Part shown: piece by piece, positions 62,453-64,000 of the stretch | Position numbering within the stretch: the first letter of the stretch is position 1 | Layout: each line of letters opens with the position of its first letter | Origin: Psychrobacillus sp. FSL K6-4046 | Lineage (GTDB): Bacteria; Bacillota; Bacilli; Bacillales_A; Planococcaceae | Direction of reading: 5' to 3' | Assembly (NCBI RefSeq): GCF_038624605.1 | Contig: NZ_CP152020.1 | Span: forward strand, 1,729,312-1,793,311 | Length of the DNA stretch: 64,000 nt | Notes under the pieces: model-generated | Databases searched by the model: none | Seen by the model: the letters and a program-made list of their open reading frames with translations, nothing else | What the model was told of the DNA's origin: nothing | Position numbers and translations under genes: made by a program

Positions 62453-63397
62453 ATGCAAATTTTGTTTTTAGGTACCGGAGCAGGTATGCCCTCTAAGCAA
62501 CGTAACACAAGCTCAATGATTTTAAAGCTACTAGAGGAAAGAGGGACTTATTGGATGTTTGATTGTGGGGAAGCAACCCAGCATCAAATTCTTCGCACAA
62601 CTATTAAACCGAGAAAACTAGAAAAAATATTTATCACTCATTTGCATGGAGATCACATTTATGGTTTGCCAGGGCTGATAGGCTCTCGATCTTTTCTAGC
62701 TGGCGACGAGCAGCTAACTATATACGGTCCAAAGGGTGTAAAAGATTGGTTAGAGGTTACTTTATCTACGTCCCAAACTCGATTAAAATATCCTCTTCAA
62801 ATCGTAGAGATAGAAGAGGGAATAATCTTTGAGGATGAACAGTTCATTGTAGAAGCAAGAATGCTTGAGCATGTTATTCCTTGTTATGGGTATCGTGTAA
62901 CCCAAAAGCAACTTCCTCCTGAATTACTAATCGAGAAGGCGGATGCTCTAGGGGTTCCAAGAGGTCCATTATTACGGCTATTAAAATCCGGTGAGGATGT
63001 TATATTACCAGATGGGAAAACAGTCAAGAGCTCTGATGTAACAGGACAACCCAAAAATGGGTTTAAGATTACCGTTTTAGGTGACACGCGACATTGCGAA
63101 AATTCTATTCTTTTAGCAAAGGACTCAGATATATTAATACATGAGGGTACCTTCGACACTGGGACGGAGGAGCTTGCTAGAGAATATGGGCATTCGACAA
63201 TTACTGATGCTGCAAATGTCTGTGAAAGTGCCGGGGCTAAGCATTTAATAGTCAACCATATTAGTGCTCGTTTCATGGCAGAGGATTTAAAAACCTTGCT
63301 AAATCAAGTTTCTTCCTATAATTTCCCTATTTATATTGCAGATGATTTTAATGAGTTCAATTATATAAACGGTCAATTAGAAAAACTGGAAAACTAA
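62453..63397 (+). CDS. rnz: Ribonuclease Z (tRNA 3'-endonuclease)
   Basis: 314 residues of the metallo-beta-lactamase-fold tRNase Z. N-terminal FLGTGAGMPS, the zinc motif H63-L-H-G-D67-H68 in ITHLHGDHIYG, the flexible exosite arm region, GDTRHCENS, and the C-terminal VNHISAR. It matures 3' ends of CCA-less tRNA precursors. Syntenic with rnz between yqjH and proI in B. subtilis. AAGGAAG lies upstream of the ATG. Confidence 0.95.
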   Translation: MQILFLGTGAGMPSKQRNTSSMILKLLEERGTYWMFDCGEATQHQILRTTIKPRKLEKIFITHLHGDHIYGLPGLIGSRSFLAGDEQLTIYGPKGVKDWLEVTLSTSQTRLKYPLQIVEIEEGIIFEDEQFIVEARMLEHVIPCYGYRVTQKQLPPELLIEKADALGVPRGPLLRLLKSGEDVILPDGKTVKSSDVTGQPKNGFKITVLGDTRHCENSILLAKDSDILIHEGTFDTGTEELAREYGHSTITDAANVCESAGAKHLIVNHISARFMAEDLKTLLNQVSSYNFPIYIADDFNEFNYINGQLEKLEN

Positions 63398-63410
63398 ACA
63401 TACTAACATT

Positions 63411-63451
63411 AGTAGTACAAACCAAAGTCATGGTTTGTGCTACTATTTTTC
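63411..63451 (+). terminator. Terminator of rnz
   Basis: AGTAGTACAAACC / GGTTTGTGCTACT arms (one G-U pair) with T5. Confidence 0.88.
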
Positions 63452-63462
63452 TATAGTAGAAA

Positions 63463-63545
63463 AGAAGGAAGCAGGAGCAAAGCAACGAGGAGGTTGAAGC
63501 CGTGCCCCCCGAAAAGCGCCTGCTGTAGCGGAAAACAACTACATA
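63463..63545 (-). repeat. Partial repeat related to the core of MITE-like copy C
   Basis: GAGGAGGTTGAAGCCGTGCC, CGAAAAGCGCC and GTAGCGGAAAACAAC line up with the variant end of copy C (GAGGCTACAGGCTAAGGC, GGAAAGCG, AAGCGGAGAACAAC). Only the core end is present, without terminal inverted repeats. Confidence 0.5.
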
Positions 63546-63651
63546 TCATAGGAGTTAGAAGCCCTGAGCTTTTTATATTGAGAGAATTGCCTCAGCTTTT
63601 TTTCTGACAGTAAGTCTATGGATGGTTTCTGATCACCATTTTTTCGTTTCC

Positions 63652-64000
63652 CTATTCAAATTGTTTCCCAAGAATTCTTGATTTTTGCTGGGCTGCATCT
63701 ATGCATGCAAAAATAGCCTCGTCGACCTTGTGTGACATGAGCTGCTCAATGCCTGCCTCTGTTGTACCTCCTGGACTCGTAACCTTTCTTCTAAGCTCAG
63801 CAGGCTCCACACTGCCGTTCATTAGCATATGTGCTGCCCCCTTCATCGTTTGAAAGAACAATTGACGGGCATCTTCCTTACTTAGCCCGTGCAAAACAGC
63901 CGCTGCTTCAAATTGTTCAGCAAAATAGTATAGATACGCTGGTCCGCTTCCAGACAGGGCAGTTACTACATGCATATCCTCCTCTTCTACTAACATGACA
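63652..64000 (-). CDS. proC: Pyrroline-5-carboxylate reductase, C-terminal part (5' beyond window)
   Basis: The last step of proline synthesis. The visible C-terminal dimerisation domain has TALSGSGPAYLYYFAE, MKGAAHMLMNG and the signature RRKVTSPGGTTEAGIE. The frame is still open at base 64000, so the ATG at 63996 is internal and the N-terminal Rossmann domain lies outside. Position after rnz matches B. subtilis proI. Confidence 0.93.
   Translation of the reverse strand, partial: VMLVEEEDMHVVTALSGSGPAYLYYFAEQFEAAAVLHGLSKEDARQLFFQTMKGAAHMLMNGSVEPAELRRKVTSPGGTTEAGIEQLMSHKVDEAIFACIDAAQQKSRILGKQFE

Noticed and set aside
1-64000. tRNA and rRNA genes, prophage, integrase, or full insertion sequence
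   Set aside because: None recognised on either strand by reading. A tRNAscan/Infernal run and IS database search would settle it.

Overview
The window is AT-rich DNA from a low-GC Gram-positive, endospore-former-type bacterium of the Bacillaceae/Planococcaceae kind (Psychrobacillus- or Lysinibacillus-like; the genus is a guess). The evidence is strong Bacillus-type ribosome binding sites with TTG/GTG starts, a T-box leader, a GAAC-N4-GTTC LexA box, a KinB-like kinase, Prli42, BrxB, and a gene order shared with the Bacillus subtilis bkd-yqiW-yqjDE-yqjH-rnz-proI region.

Left backbone (1-8072): a branched-chain amino acid catabolism locus reads bkdR (5' cut by the window) - bcd - lpdV - bkdAA - bkdAB - bkdB. 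Leucine dehydrogenase makes 2-oxo acids and the BKD complex turns them into acyl-CoAs. No ptb or buk lies within the cluster. BkdR lacks the GAFTGA sigma-54 contact loop, and bcd has a sigma-A-like promoter. A five-unit array with an exact 21-bp period follows the operon.

Middle (about 8.1-50.7 kb): a mosaic of short, mostly unrelated transcription units, many closed by clear terminators. They include a luciferase-like oxidoreductase, a CPBP protease with a disturbed 5' end, a LexA-box-controlled YolD gene, a divergent citR/citA pair, an SDR, a DUF2268 lipoprotein, a degenerate kinase-like protein, an amidohydrolase, a calcium-type P-ATPase, a T-box-controlled MetG-type methionyl-tRNA synthetase, lipoproteins, a YycO-like secreted protein, a NUDIX hydrolase, a KinB-like kinase, a marR-MFS pair behind a duplicated operator, an overlapping cupin/nucleotidyltransferase/kinase-like trio, manganese catalase, an ABC1/UbiB kinase, a SgrR-like regulator facing an MFS gene, a serine hydrolase joined to a CUT1 sugar ABC importer, two tandem paralogous membrane proteins, and a ZIP transporter with a lipoprotein that lacks a normal start codon. 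A family of 0.30-0.35 kb MITE-like repeats is scattered here. Two copies have terminal inverted repeats and plausible 8-bp target duplications, and one supplies the stop codon of metG.

Right backbone (50.75-64 kb): methylmalonyl-CoA mutase (mutA-mutB) with its GTPase chaperone meaB, brxB, the 31-codon prli42 on the other strand, methylmalonyl-CoA epimerase, the biotin-dependent carboxyltransferase mmdA, a YqjE-like M20 peptidase, CheW, DNA polymerase IV, a YitT-family protein, RNase Z, and the C-terminal part of proC. The two backbone blocks fit together: valine and isoleucine degraded through BKD give propionyl-CoA, which the mmdA/mce/mutAB set can carry to succinyl-CoA. A biotin carboxylase subunit is not in the window.
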